In this document: positions 45,240 to 54,700 of the stretch, piece by piece
How the letters are laid out: each line of letters opens with the position of its first letter
How positions within the stretch are numbered: the stretch's first letter is position 1
DNA from: Novosphingobium resinovorum
Lineage (GTDB): Bacteria > Pseudomonadota > Alphaproteobacteria > Sphingomonadales > Sphingomonadaceae
Reading direction: 5' to 3'
Length of the DNA: 64,000 nucleotides
NCBI RefSeq assembly: GCF_001742225.1
Contig: NZ_CP017076.1
Location: 1,472,501 to 1,536,500, forward strand
Made by a program: the position numbers and the translations under genes
The notes under the pieces: generated by a model
Database searches by the model: none
What the model saw: the letters and a program-made list of their open reading frames with translations, nothing else
What the model was told of the DNA's origin: nothing

Positions 45240-46249
45240 CCATCGCGTTTCCCCGCAATTCCGCCTTGCCGGTTTTCCGTAAGCCCGCCCTCGCGGCTTT
45301 GATGCTCTCGGCCACCATGCTGGCAGGCTGCGCCACCAACAAGACGCCGCAGTTCAGCTATGATGCCAATGTTCCGGCTCTACCGACCGTGCAGGCCACC
45401 GTTACGGATGATCGGCCCCGACCGCTTCACACGCCGCCAGCCTGGACGGTTGCGCGTGGTGGGACCGCAGCGGGAACACCGGCAGGCCGGGTCGAGAACG
45501 CCAATGCCGCCGCCCGCGTCGAACCGCGCCGCGAGGGTTACTATAACGCCATCCAGATCTATCCCTGGTCGGAAGGCGCGCTCTATCAGGTCTATGCAGC
45601 ACCAGGACAGATCACCAATATCGCGCTGGAGCCGGGCGAAAGCCTGACCGGCGCGGGACCGATCGCGGCGGGAGACACCGCTCGCTGGATCATTGGCGAT
45701 ACCGAGAGCGGGAGCGGTACGTCGCGCCGGGTCCATATTCTCGTCAAACCATCCCGATCCGACATCTCAACCAATCTCGTGGTGACGACCGATCGACGCA
45801 CCTATATGATCGAGCTGCGCGCCCGCGAGGCGCTCTATATGCCGTCCGTATCTTGGTCTTATCCGGCGCTGCCTGCCGGTCAGCGCCAGACCGTTCCCGC
45901 AGCACCCATCATCCCGGTCGAGGCGGCACGCAACTATCGTTACGGCCTGACCGGAGATACGCCGCCATGGCGGCCGATTTCCGTCTTCGACGATGGCCGC
46001 CGTGTCTATGTCGTTTTCCCGCGCGGCATCGTGCAGGGAGAGATGCCGCCGATCTTCGTCATCGGTTCCAAGGGCGAGACCCAGATCGTCAATTCCCGTG
46101 TTCACCAGAACATCTTGATCGTCGATCGGCTGTTCGGAGCGGCTGAGCTGCGTCTTGGTAGCGGCAAGCAGCAGCAGACGGTCAGGATCGTTCGCATCGA
46201 GCAAAGGCAAGCTGCCCAGCCCGCCAAAACCGGGGAGCAACCGTCATGA
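45236..46249 (+). CDS. trbG: TrbG lipoprotein
   Basis: A 337-residue VirB9-like outer-membrane complex protein. The N-terminus carries a lipobox, LMLSATMLAGCATN, so it is a predicted lipoprotein; lipidation of TrbG is less common than for the VirB7 protein and no separate VirB7 is seen. CagX/VirB9 domain (IYPWSEGALYQVYAAPGQITNIALEPGE, TNLVVTTDRRTYMIEL). Start at 45236 (ATGA with trbF). Confidence 0.93.
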   Translation: MTIAFPRNSALPVFRKPALAALMLSATMLAGCATNKTPQFSYDANVPALPTVQATVTDDRPRPLHTPPAWTVARGGTAAGTPAGRVENANAAARVEPRREGYYNAIQIYPWSEGALYQVYAAPGQITNIALEPGESLTGAGPIAAGDTARWIIGDTESGSGTSRRVHILVKPSRSDISTNLVVTTDRRTYMIELRAREALYMPSVSWSYPALPAGQRQTVPAAPIIPVEAARNYRYGLTGDTPPWRPISVFDDGRRVYVVFPRGIVQGEMPPIFVIGSKGETQIVNSRVHQNILIVDRLFGAAELRLGSGKQQQTVRIVRIEQRQAAQPAKTGEQPS

Positions 46250-47379
46250 GTGAAGAGGCCACCACCAACCCAACGCCGATGCGTCTGCGTGCCGAGCCGC
46301 CGCGCGTCACGCGCCTGTCGCGCAAGATGCTGGCCGGTGCCGGGGCTGTTGCGCTCCTCGGTATCGGCGGGGCGCTGATCTATGCGTTCCAGACGCGCGA
46401 CATGAGCGGAAACGGTGAAGAACTCTATTCGACCGAGAATCGCGCCACGGCAGATGGACTGGCGGGTCTGCCGAAGGATTATACCGGGCCGGTCCTGGGG
46501 CCGGCATTGCCGGGCGATCTCGGTGGCCCGATCCTGGATGCCCAGAACCGGGGTCAGCCCGTCACGCCGCCCGCCATGGCGACGCCTGCCCGCGATCCTG
46601 CCGAAGAGCGCCGGCTTGCCGAAGAAGAAGCTGCGCGTCTCAGTACAGTGTTCTTCCAGTCCGGGCCAAGAGTGGCGACGACGCCTGGCTCCAATATGCC
46701 GGGCCTTGCTGGCCTTGACCTTGGTGGCCAGCCCGCAACACAGGACCGCCACACGGCATTTCTGAATGGGCCGGTGGAACGGCAGACCGTTGCCATGGAT
46801 CGGATCATGGCGCCAGCCTCGCCCTACATCCTTCAGGCAGGGGCCGTAATCCCGGCGGCGATGATTACCGGTATCCGCTCGGACCTTCCCGGCCAGATCA
46901 CCGCGCAGGTCACGGAAAATGTCTATGACAGCCCGACCGGCAGCCTGCTGCTAATCCCGCAGGGAACGCGCATCATCGGTCAGTATGACGCCGGTGTGCA
47001 GTTCGGTCAGCGCCGCGTGCTGCTGGTCTGGAACCGCCTGATCCTGCCCAACGGCCGCTCTATCGTGCTGGAGCGCCAGCCCGGTGCGGACGCTTCCGGC
47101 TATGCCGGGCTGGAAGATGGCGTTGATTACCACTGGTGGGATCTCATGAAGGCGGCGGGGCTGTCCACGCTGCTCGGCATCGGCACGGAACTGGCGACCG
47201 ACGACGAGGATCGTCTGATCCGGGCCATCCGCGACGGAGCGCAGGATACCATCAATCAGGCAGGACAACAGATCGTCCAGCGCCAGTTGCAGGTCGCGCC
47301 GACCCTGACGATCCGGCCGGGCTACCCGGTCAGGGTCATCGTTACCCGCGATCTCGTACTCGAACCTTATAGGAACTGA
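46246..47379 (+). CDS. trbI: TrbI
   Basis: A 377-residue VirB10-like protein. Inner membrane anchor at about 27-50 (MLAGAGAVALLGIGGALIYAF), proline-rich periplasmic linker, and the C-terminal VirB10 barrel domain (YILQAGAVIPAAMITGIRSDLPGQI, LLIPQGTRIIGQYDAGV). Spans the periplasm and passes the energy state to the outer membrane complex. ATGA overlap with trbG. Confidence 0.95.
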   Translation: MSEEATTNPTPMRLRAEPPRVTRLSRKMLAGAGAVALLGIGGALIYAFQTRDMSGNGEELYSTENRATADGLAGLPKDYTGPVLGPALPGDLGGPILDAQNRGQPVTPPAMATPARDPAEERRLAEEEAARLSTVFFQSGPRVATTPGSNMPGLAGLDLGGQPATQDRHTAFLNGPVERQTVAMDRIMAPASPYILQAGAVIPAAMITGIRSDLPGQITAQVTENVYDSPTGSLLLIPQGTRIIGQYDAGVQFGQRRVLLVWNRLILPNGRSIVLERQPGADASGYAGLEDGVDYHWWDLMKAAGLSTLLGIGTELATDDEDRLIRAIRDGAQDTINQAGQQIVQRQLQVAPTLTIRPGYPVRVIVTRDLVLEPYRN

Positions 47380-47381
47380 CC

Positions 47382-47603
47382 ATGACGAAGCTGAAGCTCG
47401 GGCCTCTCATCGAAGACAAACCCGTGAAGGTGGCGGTGGAACTGCCGGGGCCGCTGCACCGCGATCTTGCCGCCTATGCCGAAGTGCTGGCTCGCGAAAC
47501 CGGCCAGCCCGCTGCCGATCCTGTCAGGCTGATTGTGCCGATGCTGGAGCGGTTCATTGCGACAGATCGGGGCTTTGCCAGCGCCCGAAGATCTCGCTCA
47601 TGA
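47382..47603 (+). CDS. DUF2274 protein
   Basis: A 73-residue protein: KLGPLIEDKPVKVAVELPGPLHRDLAAYAEVLARETGQPAADP, an RHH-like DUF2274 pattern, always next to trbI in this element class. May be an operon regulator. Three-prime end overlaps convergent tetR by six bases, showing where cargo joined the backbone. Confidence 0.88.
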   Translation: MTKLKLGPLIEDKPVKVAVELPGPLHRDLAAYAEVLARETGQPAADPVRLIVPMLERFIATDRGFASARRSRS

Positions 47604-48227
47604 GGTGCCGCGCGTGCCATTGCGCGTCGCGGCGATGATTTCCATCAACGTATCGACGGCCTCTCGTGTCGCGTCCCATTTGGCGGGCTGATCCATTTCC
47701 CGGTTCTGAAGGGTGAGGCTTACCGCACCATGTACCGTTGACCAGAACATGAAGCTGTAGCGACTCAGATCCATGCCGCGCAAAAAACCTTCCTCCTGAG
47801 AGCAGCGAAGCCCCGTCAGAAACAGATTGAATATCTGGCTCCCGGTTTCGCTCGACCACGGGTCATCGCTGACCCCGAGCTTCGGCGGCGGTGTGAACAT
47901 CAGCCGATATAGCGTGGGGTTTTCCAGGGCAAAGCGGACATAGGCATAGCTGCCATCACGCAAATAGCCGAATGGATTGCCGCGCATCTGTTCGAAGATG
48001 GCCAGCTTTTCCCTGTATAGCCGGTTGAACCCTTCTTCCCGAACGGCGCGCAGCAAGGCGCTTTTGTTGCGGAAATGGCCGTAAAGCGCTGGTGCTGTGC
48101 AACCGATGGCATGCGCGACCGCAGTCAACGGTACGTCGAGGTCGCCACGCTCTGACAGCAGCCGGATCGTTTCGTCGATCGCACGACGAGCAATATCAAG
48201 TTCTTGCTCTTTCCGGGGACGGGCCAT
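47598..48227 (-). CDS. TetR-family repressor
   Basis: A 209-residue protein: HTH at the N-terminus (DVPLTAVAHAIGCTAPALYGHFRNKSALLRAV), then a TetR C-terminal ligand domain of the WHG-like type (FALENPTLYRLMF). It faces a divergent region with two palindromes that match TetR operators. Its expected target, an efflux or transport operon, is missing: only a 24-codon stub remains downstream of the second operator. Confidence 0.9.
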   Translation of the reverse strand: MARPRKEQELDIARRAIDETIRLLSERGDLDVPLTAVAHAIGCTAPALYGHFRNKSALLRAVREEGFNRLYREKLAIFEQMRGNPFGYLRDGSYAYVRFALENPTLYRLMFTPPPKLGVSDDPWSSETGSQIFNLFLTGLRCSQEEGFLRGMDLSRYSFMFWSTVHGAVSLTLQNREMDQPAKWDATREAVDTLMEIIAATRNGTRGTS

Positions 48228-48255
48228 TCCGATGCCTGTTGCAACTTGTCGTGAA

Positions 48256-48333
48256 AACTAAACGACATTTACTTTTTTCGTTGACGGGACGGAAGTCAAG
48301 AAGCAGCATTCGGTAACTGAACGTCGTTTAGTT
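48256..48333. promoter_or_regulatory. Two TetR operator palindromes
   Basis: Site 1 (48256-48274): AACTAAACG-A-CATTTACTT, 7 of 9 arm positions symmetric. Site 2 (48315-48333): AACTGAACG-T-CGTTTAGTT, 8 of 9. The consensus half-site AACTAAACG occurs in both. Centres are 59 bases apart, which would fit repression of divergent promoters by one dimer each. Confidence 0.7.
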
Positions 48334-48353
48334 TGAGGATGTGCGGAGAGCTG

Positions 48354-48428
48354 ATGAACGCACACAGATCGATTTTCGCGTTGATGATGGCGGGGTGCCC
48401 GTCAGAAGCCGAACGCTGTTTCGGATGA
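48354..48428 (+). pseudogene. Remnant of a lipoprotein gene, truncated
   Basis: A 24-codon ORF, MNAHRSIFALMMAGC then an unrelated tail and stop. ATG has GGAG ahead. The start is a classical lipoprotein signal peptide with a lipobox-like AGC, the usual beginning of RND efflux membrane-fusion proteins controlled by TetR repressors. The sequence after Cys15 is not protein-like for that family, so a deletion or insertion junction lies at about 48399. Confidence 0.55.
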
Positions 48429-48434
48429 TGCACC

Positions 48435-49406
48435 ATGGCTGTGATCGGGAACAATCAGACCTCGCCTGATGATAGCCTCACAAACGTCGTTAAGGGGAAA
48501 CCCGGTACATCTGCGGTCCGGCTGAACCAGTTGCGATATTTTGTTGCCGCCGTCGACTATGGGAGTTTTCGCAAGGCTGCTGCCGCGCTTTCTGTGCAGG
48601 AATCCTCCATCAGCCGACGAATCCGTGATCTCGAAGATGAACTCGGGGCGTCGCTTTTCATGCGTCATGCTGGCGGGGTGCGGTTGACCGTTGCCGGGCG
48701 GGAATTCCTGCGCAACGCTCGCCATGCTCTCCGCCAGATCGACATTGGGGTGACCAAGGTGGCGGCGGTTGGCCGGGCAGAGCAAGGGCTGATCAAGGTC
48801 GGGATATTTTCGTCCCTTGCGTCAGGATTTCTGTTCGATCTGTTGCGTGCCTTCGGCACGCGCCACCCGAACGTGCAGGTCGACCTTATTGACGGCAATC
48901 CGCCCGAGCACATCGCGGCTGTCCGGAAACTTTGTCTGGACGTCGCATTCATCACGGGAACCGCGGCATGGGATGGCTGTGAGGCGGAGCATTTATGGTG
49001 CGAGAAGGTTTTCGTGGTGCTGCCCGATAACCACCCTTTGACGGGCAAGCCGGAACTTGGATGGGGCGATTTGGTCTCCGAGCGGTTCATTGTGAGTGAC
49101 GTTGCGCCGGGTCAGGAGATCCACGACTATTTGGTTGCTCACCTTGCGGGTCTCGGCCGCCACCTCGATATTCAGTCTCAGCAGGTCGGCCGCGACAATA
49201 TCCTATCGCTGGTCGCTCTCGGTCGCGGCCTCACTCTGACGAGCGAAGCAACAACCGTGGCCCAGTTTCCAGGGATCACCTACCGGGAACTTGCGGATGA
49301 GGTGCTGCCGTTCAGCATGGTCTGGTCCGCGCAAAACGACAATCCGGCGTCTCGGCGGTTGTTGAGCCTGGCACGATCGCTGACAGGGCTGGCCCGGCGA
49401 AAATAG
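48435..49406 (+). CDS. LysR-family regulator
   Basis: A 323-residue LysR regulator. The HTH begins unusually late: LNQLRYFVAAVDYGSFRKAAAALSVQESSISRRIRDLEDELG at about residue 31, after a 30-residue tail, so the true start may be one of the later codons. The C-terminal effector domain is complete (IKVGIFSSLASGFLFDLL ... LVALGRGLTLTSEATTVAQFPG). It stands alone between the TetR stub and BREX and its target is not evident. Confidence 0.88.
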   Translation: MAVIGNNQTSPDDSLTNVVKGKPGTSAVRLNQLRYFVAAVDYGSFRKAAAALSVQESSISRRIRDLEDELGASLFMRHAGGVRLTVAGREFLRNARHALRQIDIGVTKVAAVGRAEQGLIKVGIFSSLASGFLFDLLRAFGTRHPNVQVDLIDGNPPEHIAAVRKLCLDVAFITGTAAWDGCEAEHLWCEKVFVVLPDNHPLTGKPELGWGDLVSERFIVSDVAPGQEIHDYLVAHLAGLGRHLDIQSQQVGRDNILSLVALGRGLTLTSEATTVAQFPGITYRELADEVLPFSMVWSAQNDNPASRRLLSLARSLTGLARRK

Positions 49407-49579
49407 GGTTTGACGGCACTGTACGATCACGCCGTAGCATTGGCTGCAATCGACATCGACCGTGTCGGCATCGAAGATGTCGTGGCCCTGCCCACCTCCA
49501 GGCTGACCGACTTCGATAGCGCTTTTGCCCCGCCGTGTTTGTGCACGGTGACACGGTGCGCATCCGGCCTTCCTCGGGC
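49407..49579. other. Region between LysR and the BREX regulator promoter
   Basis: About 170 bases. Minus-strand frames here look partly coding (GHDIFDADTVDVDCSQCYG), so a decayed gene end may be present; I cannot assign it. No terminator recognised. Confidence 0.3.
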
Positions 49580-49643
49580 TTGACAGTTTGAGGTTTGTTA
49601 GAATAGAAAGTATACGGACATCGCAAGGTGTCCCATATACTTT
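49580..49643 (+). promoter_or_regulatory. BREX promoter with a palindrome over the start region
   Basis: TTGACA (49580-49585), 18-base spacer, TAGAAA (49604-49609). Overlapping the -10 is an inverted repeat AAAGTATA (49607-49614) with TATACTTT (49636-49643), with inner GACA (49617-49620) and TGTC (49629-49632). Two-fold symmetry and position suggest the operator of the WYL regulator. Confidence 0.6.
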
Positions 49644-49672
49644 TTATCCTTTCAAGTGCGGCGGGACGAGCA

Positions 49673-50575
49673 ATGCTGAAATGGGGTGTCGAGAGGCGGT
49701 TGGAGTTCATCGAATTCCGCCTGTTCTGGGAGGGGGGTGTCAATCGCTCTGACCTGATCGATACGTTTGGCGTCTCCGTTCCGCAGGCGTCAAAGGACTT
49801 GACCCATTATCAGGAGCGTGCGCCGCAGAATGCGGTCTATGACAAAAGCGCTCGCCGCTACGTAGCCGGCCCGGAATTTCAGCCGGTGTTTCTAGACCCT
49901 GACCCGGACGCCTATCTCATGCGGCTCCGATCGATGGCGGAAGGTTTCGCCGACGCGGGGGCGAACTGGCTCGCTGCCCCGCCTGACATGGATATCGCTC
50001 TGACTTTGCGCCGTAAGGTCGATACTGAAGTTCTGCGTTCAGTTCTGGCGGCAGTGCGGGAGGAAAGATCGCTGGATCTTCACTACCAATCCATGAACCG
50101 CGATCGGCCCGATCCGGCATGGCGGCGGATTACCCCGCATGCCTTCGGCTTTGATGGCCTGCGCTGGCATGTGCGGGCCTGGTGCCATGAGACGGAGCGC
50201 TTCAAGGATTTCCTGCTCTCGCGTGTCCTTGGATTCGGCGAGTTCGGCGAGCCAGGTGCTGCTGCGGCACAGGACCGGCTGTGGCAGGAAACCTTCGATA
50301 TCACCCTTGTGCCGCATCCTGATCTGTCGGTCGGTCAGCAGGCGGTGGTCGCAAAGGATTACAACATGGCGGACGGGCGCGCTGTGCTGACAGTTCGCTA
50401 CGCCATGCTGTTCTATGTGCTCAAGCGGCTAGGACTCCTTGATGGGGCTAGGCTGCGTGATCCCCGGACCCAGCATATCGTTGCCGCTGACGAAGACGAG
50501 GTTGCCGCCGCCCTTGAGCGTGCGCAGCATGAGTTCGATGAGGCTGACACAGCAAACGGGGCGGTACCTAAATGA
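49673..50575 (+). CDS. brxR: WYL-domain BREX regulator (BrxR-like)
   Basis: A 300-residue protein. N-terminal winged HTH (LEFIEFRLFWEGGVNRSDLIDTFGVSVPQASKDLTHYQ), WYL domain (LDLHYQSMNR ... ITPHAFGFDGLRWHVRAWCHETERFKDFLLSRV) and a C-terminal WCX-like domain. The ATG at 49673 (MLKWGVERR) is preferred; a GTG at 49628 lies inside the palindrome. BrxR proteins repress the BREX promoter and may be relieved by a phage-derived nucleic-acid ligand. ATGA overlap with brxA. Confidence 0.88.
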   Translation: MLKWGVERRLEFIEFRLFWEGGVNRSDLIDTFGVSVPQASKDLTHYQERAPQNAVYDKSARRYVAGPEFQPVFLDPDPDAYLMRLRSMAEGFADAGANWLAAPPDMDIALTLRRKVDTEVLRSVLAAVREERSLDLHYQSMNRDRPDPAWRRITPHAFGFDGLRWHVRAWCHETERFKDFLLSRVLGFGEFGEPGAAAAQDRLWQETFDITLVPHPDLSVGQQAVVAKDYNMADGRAVLTVRYAMLFYVLKRLGLLDGARLRDPRTQHIVAADEDEVAAALERAQHEFDEADTANGAVPK

Positions 50576-51174
50576 TGGTGGCCGCAGCGAAATATCGGAT
50601 GTCCTTTGGCGTGGGCGGGCTGATGCTCAATGAGAGCATCGTGATTGCTCAAGCTTATCAACCCGGTGAGAACTGGGCATCTGCTCGTGAGCGTTTGCTG
50701 GCCCAGGGCGCGTCATCCTTACCCAAACTGGCATCGCAAACCCGCGCGCTTCGTGAAGTGTACGACCGGATAGGCCATCTCTCCGATGCCGAACGTCATT
50801 ACCTGTCGGTAGAGGCTGACCGCGCCGAGCAGCAGGCGATGATGTGGCTGGCGGTCTGCCGGACCTATCGTTTTGTCCACGAATTCGCAGTCGAGGTGAT
50901 CAGCGAACGCTACCAATCATGGCGGCTCGACCTGGGCCATGAGGTTTTTGACCGCTTTCTCGCGGAGAAGGCTGAAAGCGATCCCGGCCTCGCCGCTCTT
51001 TCAGCTTCAACCTGCGCGAAATTGCGTCAGGTCTTGTTTCGGATACTACGTGAAGTTGGTTTGATAAGCGTCGAGGGTAGAATTCAGCCGATTTGGTTAT
51101 CGGGGCGCATGAAGCGGCTGATTGAGGAGAGTAATCCGGCGGACTTGCAGGTCTTTCCCGGAAATGGGGGGTAA
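50572..51174 (+). CDS. brxA: BrxA (DUF1819)
   Basis: A 200-residue DUF1819 protein: YRMSFGVGGLMLNESIVIAQAY, WLAVCRTYRFVHEFAVEVISERY and a C-terminal winged-helix-like end (LRQVLFRILREVGLIS). BrxA is a DNA-binding component needed for BREX defence. Overlap with brxR of four bases; brxB starts on the last base of its stop. Confidence 0.93.
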   Translation: MMVAAAKYRMSFGVGGLMLNESIVIAQAYQPGENWASARERLLAQGASSLPKLASQTRALREVYDRIGHLSDAERHYLSVEADRAEQQAMMWLAVCRTYRFVHEFAVEVISERYQSWRLDLGHEVFDRFLAEKAESDPGLAALSASTCAKLRQVLFRILREVGLISVEGRIQPIWLSGRMKRLIEESNPADLQVFPGNGG

Positions 51175-51779
51175 TGGTGGGCACGAAAACTGATCGGCGC
51201 GCCCGCGCCGAGCACCTATTCAGGGTAGTTTCCAGCGATCGGTTCTTGCAAAAGCAAGGGCTGGGAAACGAGGTTCCCTTTTTTATCTGCGCTTTTGATG
51301 CCGAAGACGGACTGAGCCTGGGCGAGGATCGCGAGGATCTGATCGCCCGGCTGAGCCACGCCGGTGTGCGCGTACTTGATATCGATCTCTATGACCTTTC
51401 GATCAGGATCCTCGAAGACCGGGGTATCTTCGAGCAGATCCTTGAGGTTGAAGCCGAAACGGAAAAGGCGGAGCTCAAGGAACTGTTGCAGGGGGTTCTG
51501 GACCCGCAGGCGCACCTTATTCCAGAGATTGCGCGGCGCATCGAAGAAGTCCCGCACGACGTGATCTTCCTGTCAGGCGTAGGCGAGGTTTACCCCTACC
51601 TGCGGTCGCACAACGTACTCAACAACCTGCAAAGCACCGCGAAAGATCGCCCGACGGTCATGTTCTTTCCGGGAAAATACACGCACGCGCTGGCGACAGG
51701 AGCATCGCTGGAATTGTTCGGCGTACTCCATGACGACAAATACTACCGTGCGTTCAATATCATGAATTACGAGGTCTGA
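51174..51779 (+). CDS. brxB: BrxB (DUF1788)
   Basis: A 201-residue DUF1788 protein: LEVEAETEKAELKELLQ in the middle and HDVIFLSGVGEVYPYLRSHNVLNNLQ then RPTVMFFPGKYTHALATGASLELFG at the end, which is the family signature. BrxB forms part of the BREX core; its exact task is not known. Directly coupled to brxA; brxC follows after three bases. Confidence 0.93.
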   Translation: MVGTKTDRRARAEHLFRVVSSDRFLQKQGLGNEVPFFICAFDAEDGLSLGEDREDLIARLSHAGVRVLDIDLYDLSIRILEDRGIFEQILEVEAETEKAELKELLQGVLDPQAHLIPEIARRIEEVPHDVIFLSGVGEVYPYLRSHNVLNNLQSTAKDRPTVMFFPGKYTHALATGASLELFGVLHDDKYYRAFNIMNYEV

Positions 51780-51782
51780 CCG

Positions 51783-54700
51783 ATGGCTGTTTTTCTGCGT
51801 GATATCTTTGCCAAGCCGGTCGACCGTTCGATCGATGGGGTGATCAAGGCTGACGACAAGGCCAGCCTCCTGACCGAGCTCGATGAATATGTCATCACCA
51901 ACGAGATCGGCGCCCGACTGGAGCAATTCCTCGACGCCTACAACAATTACGATACCGCGAACGGCGTGTGGATTTCGGGCTTCTTCGGATCAGGTAAGTC
52001 TCACCTGCTGAAGATGCTCGCTCTTCTGCTGGAGAACGACGAGGTCGAGGGGGAGCACGCCATCGAGATATTTGAGCGCAAGCTCGCGGGCAACCCGATG
52101 CTGGCGGGGGCCTTGCGCAAGGCAGTGTCGATCCCGTCCCGGTCGGTCTTGTTCAATATAGACCAGAAGGCGGATGTGATCTCGAAGACGGATGTCGATG
52201 CACTTCTGGCCGTCTTCCAGAAGGTCTTTGACGAGATGTGCGGCTATTATGGCAAGCTCCCGCATATCGCGCAGTTCGAGCGTGATCTCGACAGCCGCGG
52301 CAAGCTCGATGCCTTCAAAGCGGCCTTTGCGCAGTTTTCCGGAAAGCCTTGGGAGCGCGGGCGCGAACAGGCTTTGATGGAAGGCAAGCACATTGCCGCC
52401 GCCTTTGCCGAGGTCACGGGCGATGAGGTCAAGGATATTCTTGGTCAGTATCGCAAGGATACGAAGGTCTCGATCGAAGATTTTGCCAATATGGTGAAGT
52501 CATGGATCGATGCGCAGGGACCGAAGTTCCGGCTGAATTTCTTCGTCGATGAGGTGGGGCAGTATATCGCTGACAACGTCAAGCTCATGACGAACCTGCA
52601 AACCATTGCCGAAAGCCTGAACACTAAGTGCAAGGGGCAGGCCTGGATTGTTGTCACTGCCCAGCAGGACATGGGTTCGGTTATCGGGGATCTAACGGCA
52701 CAGCAAGAAAATGACTTTTCGAAAATTCAGGCACGCTTCGCCAACCGGATGCCTCTGAATTCCCAGGATGTGGCCGAAGTCATCCAGCGCCGCCTTCTGG
52801 CTAAGACCGAGGCTGGTCAGATCACCCTTGGCAATCTTTACGATGCTGAGGAGAACAACCTGCGCACCCTGTTCGATTTTGGAGATAATTCCTTCAAGTT
52901 CAGGAACTTCTCCGGAAAAGACCAGTTCGTCGCGAGCTACCCGTTCCCGAACTACCAGTATGACCTGTTCCAGCGCGCGATCATGGGCCTCTCGCAGCAT
53001 AACGCGTTTGAGGGCAAGCACAGCTCGGTCGGCGAACGCTCTATGCTGGGGGTGTTTCAGGAGGTGGCCAAAAAGCTGGCCGACACGCCGGTTGGGGGGC
53101 TGGCGACCTTTGACCTAATGTTTGAGGGGATTCGCACCGCCCTGAAATCATCGGTTCAGCAGTCAATTCAACTGGCTGAAAAGAACCTTGGCGATGATTT
53201 TGCCGTGCGGGTGCTGAAGGTGTTGTTCCTTGTCAAATACGTCAAGGAATTCAAACCGACTGCCCGCAACATATCGATCCTCCTGTTGTCCCGGTTCGAG
53301 GCGGACCAGACCGAGCAGCGGCGCAATATCGAGGAGGCTCTGTCGCTTCTGGAGCGTCAGACGCTGATCCAGCGCAACGGCGAGGTCTATGAATTCCTCA
53401 CCAATGAAGAAAAGGACGTCGAGGCCGAGATCAAGGCGATTGCCGTCGATCCCGCCGAGATAGAACGGCAGCTCGATGAACTGGCGTTTGGAGCGATCCT
53501 CCGTCACAGCAAGATCAAGCATGCTGGCACGGGTGTGGACTATGCTTTTACCCGCAAGCTCGACGGGCACAGCCTGAACCGGGAGCATGAGCTGTCGGTG
53601 AACATCATCTCACCCTTCAGCGACGATTCCGACGCGCCGGATGTGGTTCGCTCGAACAGCATGGCAAGCGATGAGATGGTTGTCCTGCTGGGACGTGATG
53701 TGCGCTTCACGCGCGATCTCGTCCTCTGGCTCCAGACCGTGAAATTTGCGCGTCAGGTCACCAGCGGGGATGCCCAACCCGGTCGTGATCGTATCATTGC
53801 GGAAAAGCGTGACCAGAATACACGGCGTGAAAAGGAACTGGTGCAGCGGCTGCGCGGCCTGATCGCGGATGCTCGCCTTTTCGTGCGCGGTGCCGAGCTG
53901 GAGATCGGCGGCGAAGATCCGCAGGATCGGCTGGTCAAAGGTTTCCAGGTCCTGGTCGACAAGGTCTATACCAGCCTGCCTGTCCTGCGCGGTGCCACTT
54001 ACACCGAAGCAGATCTTGGGCGAGCCGGACGCGTCGATGGCGGGCTTTTCGGAGGCGAAGGCAGCGGTCTGACTGAAGCCGAGCAGGACGTGCTGAATCA
54101 TGCTCAGGCTCAGATGCGCCTTGGGACGCGGGTCTCGGTCAAGGCTTTGGTCGAGAAGTTCGGAGCAAAACCTTATGGCTGGCCCGCCATCGCGGTTCTC
54201 TGCCTGACCGCGAGCCTTGTCGCGCGCGGCAAGCTTGAGGCTCGGGCCGACAGTGCTTTGCTGGAAGGGGATGCGCTGGTGCAGGGGCTGCGCAACAGCC
54301 ATGCCCTTGGCAACATTCTGCTTTCCCCGCAGATCGAGTTCACTGCTGCCCAGATCCGCAAATCGCGCGAACTGTTTCAGGCACTGTTCGATCTGCCCGC
54401 CTCTGGAAATGACGCGCGCAGCCTTGGGTCGGAGTGGCAGGCCCAGTTGCGCAAGCTGACTAGCGAACTGGAGGGTCTTGGCCGGCAGTCGACCGGCTAC
54501 CCCTTTATTGCAGCTCTCGATCCTCTGCGGACTCTGCTCGACAGCATGCGTGATCAGTCGGCGACTTGGTTCATTACCGGCCCGGTTGGGCAGGAAGATC
54601 AGCTGCTGGATGCCAAGGAGGATATCCTCGACAAGATCCGTAGCTTCATGTCCGGACCGCAGAAGGGCATCTATGACGAGGTGCGCGCTTTCCTGACGGC

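Noticed and set aside
48435..49406. LysR as regulator of BREX
   Set aside because: It is separated by its own stop and 170 bases, and BREX has a dedicated WYL regulator with operator. No LysR box (T-N11-A) was convincing near the BREX promoter.
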